Positions 19,931-20,545 of a DNA stretch of 20,545 nt are shown in pieces; position 1 is the stretch's first letter, and each line of letters starts with the position of its first letter. A program made the position numbers and the translations under genes. The DNA is taken from IMG/VR virus record IMGVR_UViG_3300012582_000011, positions 1-20,545 of that record; one strand, given 5' to 3'. The notes below the pieces were generated by a model. It did not search any database, had not been told where the DNA came from, and worked only from the letters and a program-made list of their open reading frames with translations. Origin of the DNA: a virus.

Positions 19931-20105
19931 CCCACGACCTGCTGTATTCTGGGAAACTACTCCGGGCATGGCTTGCCAGTTTCTAAGAGACTTGGCGATC
20001 CGTCAGGAGTTGTTCGTGGACAATAAAACTATAGAGACTGCCGTAGAGGCTTACGATTTGGCTAGACTAATCTATATACGTCACACAAAAAAGGAGGTTC
20101 GATGA
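19923..20105 (+). CDS. 60-residue helical protein, unknown
   Basis: ATG at 19923 inside the end of the previous gene, with AAGGTG 7 bases upstream. It reads PNPRPAVFWETTPGMACQFL, then helices RDLAIRQELFVDNKTIETAV and EAYDLARLIYIRH, with a basic tail. The family is not recognised. The next gene starts 4 bases before its end. Confidence 0.6.
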   Translation: MPNPRPAVFWETTPGMACQFLRDLAIRQELFVDNKTIETAVEAYDLARLIYIRHTKKEVR

Positions 20106-20191
20106 CTCCGATTGAAATCTGGTGTCTGATTATGGTGGTAGCTGTTATTGGAGTGCTGCTACAGAATCTAATCGCCGGAGACAAGTCATGA
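20102..20191 (+). CDS. 29-residue single-span membrane peptide
   Basis: AAGGAGG lies about 5 bases before the ATG. The peptide is MTPIEIWCLIMVVAVIGVLL followed by QNLIAGDKS, one hydrophobic span with a short tail. Its TGA overlaps the next ATG as ATGA. Strong start signals and tight coupling on both sides make it credible despite its size. Confidence 0.55.
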   Translation: MTPIEIWCLIMVVAVIGVLLQNLIAGDKS

Positions 20192-20472
20192 CTGATTCCA
20201 TACGTACTCCCAAAGACCTTCCCCGGGAAGAATTAATGAAACTGGCGGATGAAACTCTTCAGAGGTATCCGGGGGCAGTTATACACTTCAAGTTTACCTG
20301 CTCATATTGTGGGGCTAGGTGCACACTTACTGATCCCAATGTGTTATATGAAAGCGGGCAGTGCTACAGTTGTGGTCATGATACGACTATTACCCAAGGT
20401 GGATTCATGATTATGACGCAACTGAAGGAGGGTGAGGACGATAGTCTAAGCCATAGAAAGGAATCCGCATGA
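20188..20472 (+). CDS. 94-residue zinc-ribbon protein
   Basis: ATG at 20188 with GGAG 7 bases upstream; an in-frame upstream extension overlaps the membrane peptide gene and is rejected. A helical N-terminus (LPREELMKLADETLQRYPGA) precedes a zinc ribbon: TCSYCGARC (about 38-46) and QCYSCG (about 61-66). The C-terminus is acidic. Likely a small DNA-, RNA- or protein-binding factor; no family is recognised. Confidence 0.65.
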   Translation: MTDSIRTPKDLPREELMKLADETLQRYPGAVIHFKFTCSYCGARCTLTDPNVLYESGQCYSCGHDTTITQGGFMIMTQLKEGEDDSLSHRKESA

Positions 20473-20545
20473 GCCACATTGAATGCAGTTGTTCTGAATG
20501 TGGCAAGAGTGGAGAAGTATTCTTGCATAGCCGATGCCATGCCGG
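20469..20545 (+). CDS. Cys-rich small protein (partial, 3' end outside window)
   Basis: ATG at 20469 overlaps the previous stop as ATGA, with AAGGA 6 bases upstream. The visible start MSHIECSCSECGKSGEVFLH then SRCHA has a CxCxxC cluster and a CH pair, typical of a zinc finger. The rest lies beyond the window. Confidence 0.55.
   Translation, partial: MSHIECSCSECGKSGEVFLHSRCHA

Noticed and set aside
1-20545. CRISPR array, insertion sequence or integrase gene
   Set aside because: No spaced direct repeats, no transposase or integrase motifs and no terminal inverted repeats were seen.

Overview
The window looks like part of a tailed-phage (Caudoviricetes) genome, either a free phage contig or a prophage. 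Recognisable phage genes are a large terminase, a portal protein, a scaffold-like protein, an HK97-fold-like major capsid protein and a beta-helix tail spike or fibre. They are densely packed on one strand with ATGA/GTGA overlaps. Shine-Dalgarno sites of the AGGAG type and consensus sigma-70-like promoters point to an ordinary bacterial host. The host cannot be fixed from the sequence. The exported, Ig-like parts of the tail protein remind me of Acidobacteriota-type secreted proteins, but that is only an impression.

Layout: (i) Positions 16322 down to 1 are almost all leftward (minus strand). In transcription order they hold an unknown basic protein, a 53-residue ribbon-helix-helix-like protein, a three-gene sugar-modification cassette (a glycosyltransferase-methyltransferase fusion, a GT-B-like enzyme and a GT-A-like enzyme), two small Cys-rich proteins and a zinc-ribbon protein in the usual small-terminase position. 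An HNH nuclease, large terminase, two small unknowns, portal, a MerR/excisionase-like HTH protein and a string of very small or low-complexity proteins follow. One of these is a 13-residue Arg/Lys peptide with a strong ribosome-binding site. Scaffold, major capsid protein, a beta-rich small virion protein and a factor-independent terminator come next. The last gene is a tail spike of at least 845 residues, open at the window edge, that begins with a clear signal peptide.

(ii) Positions 16323-16660 are an AT-rich divergent intergenic region. It carries a perfect DnaA box, a 13-base palindrome, a TTGACA promoter facing right and a leader of four consecutive hairpins. (iii) Positions 16661-20545 are rightward (plus strand). 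A 295-residue protein closed by a strong terminator comes first. A consensus promoter (TTGACT-17-TATAAT) then drives a train of very small proteins. Several have one or two membrane segments or a signal peptide, others are Cys-rich zinc-ribbon-like proteins, and the rest are unrecognised. This looks like an early or accessory region.

Working model: the divergent region separates the early/accessory (right) and late/structural (left) programmes. The RHH protein at the head of the late operon may control it. The glycosyltransferase cassette is transcribed with packaging and capsid genes, so it most plausibly decorates virion proteins or another phage product. Many small genes here are shorter than 60 codons and were identified from start/stop overlaps and ribosome-binding sites.
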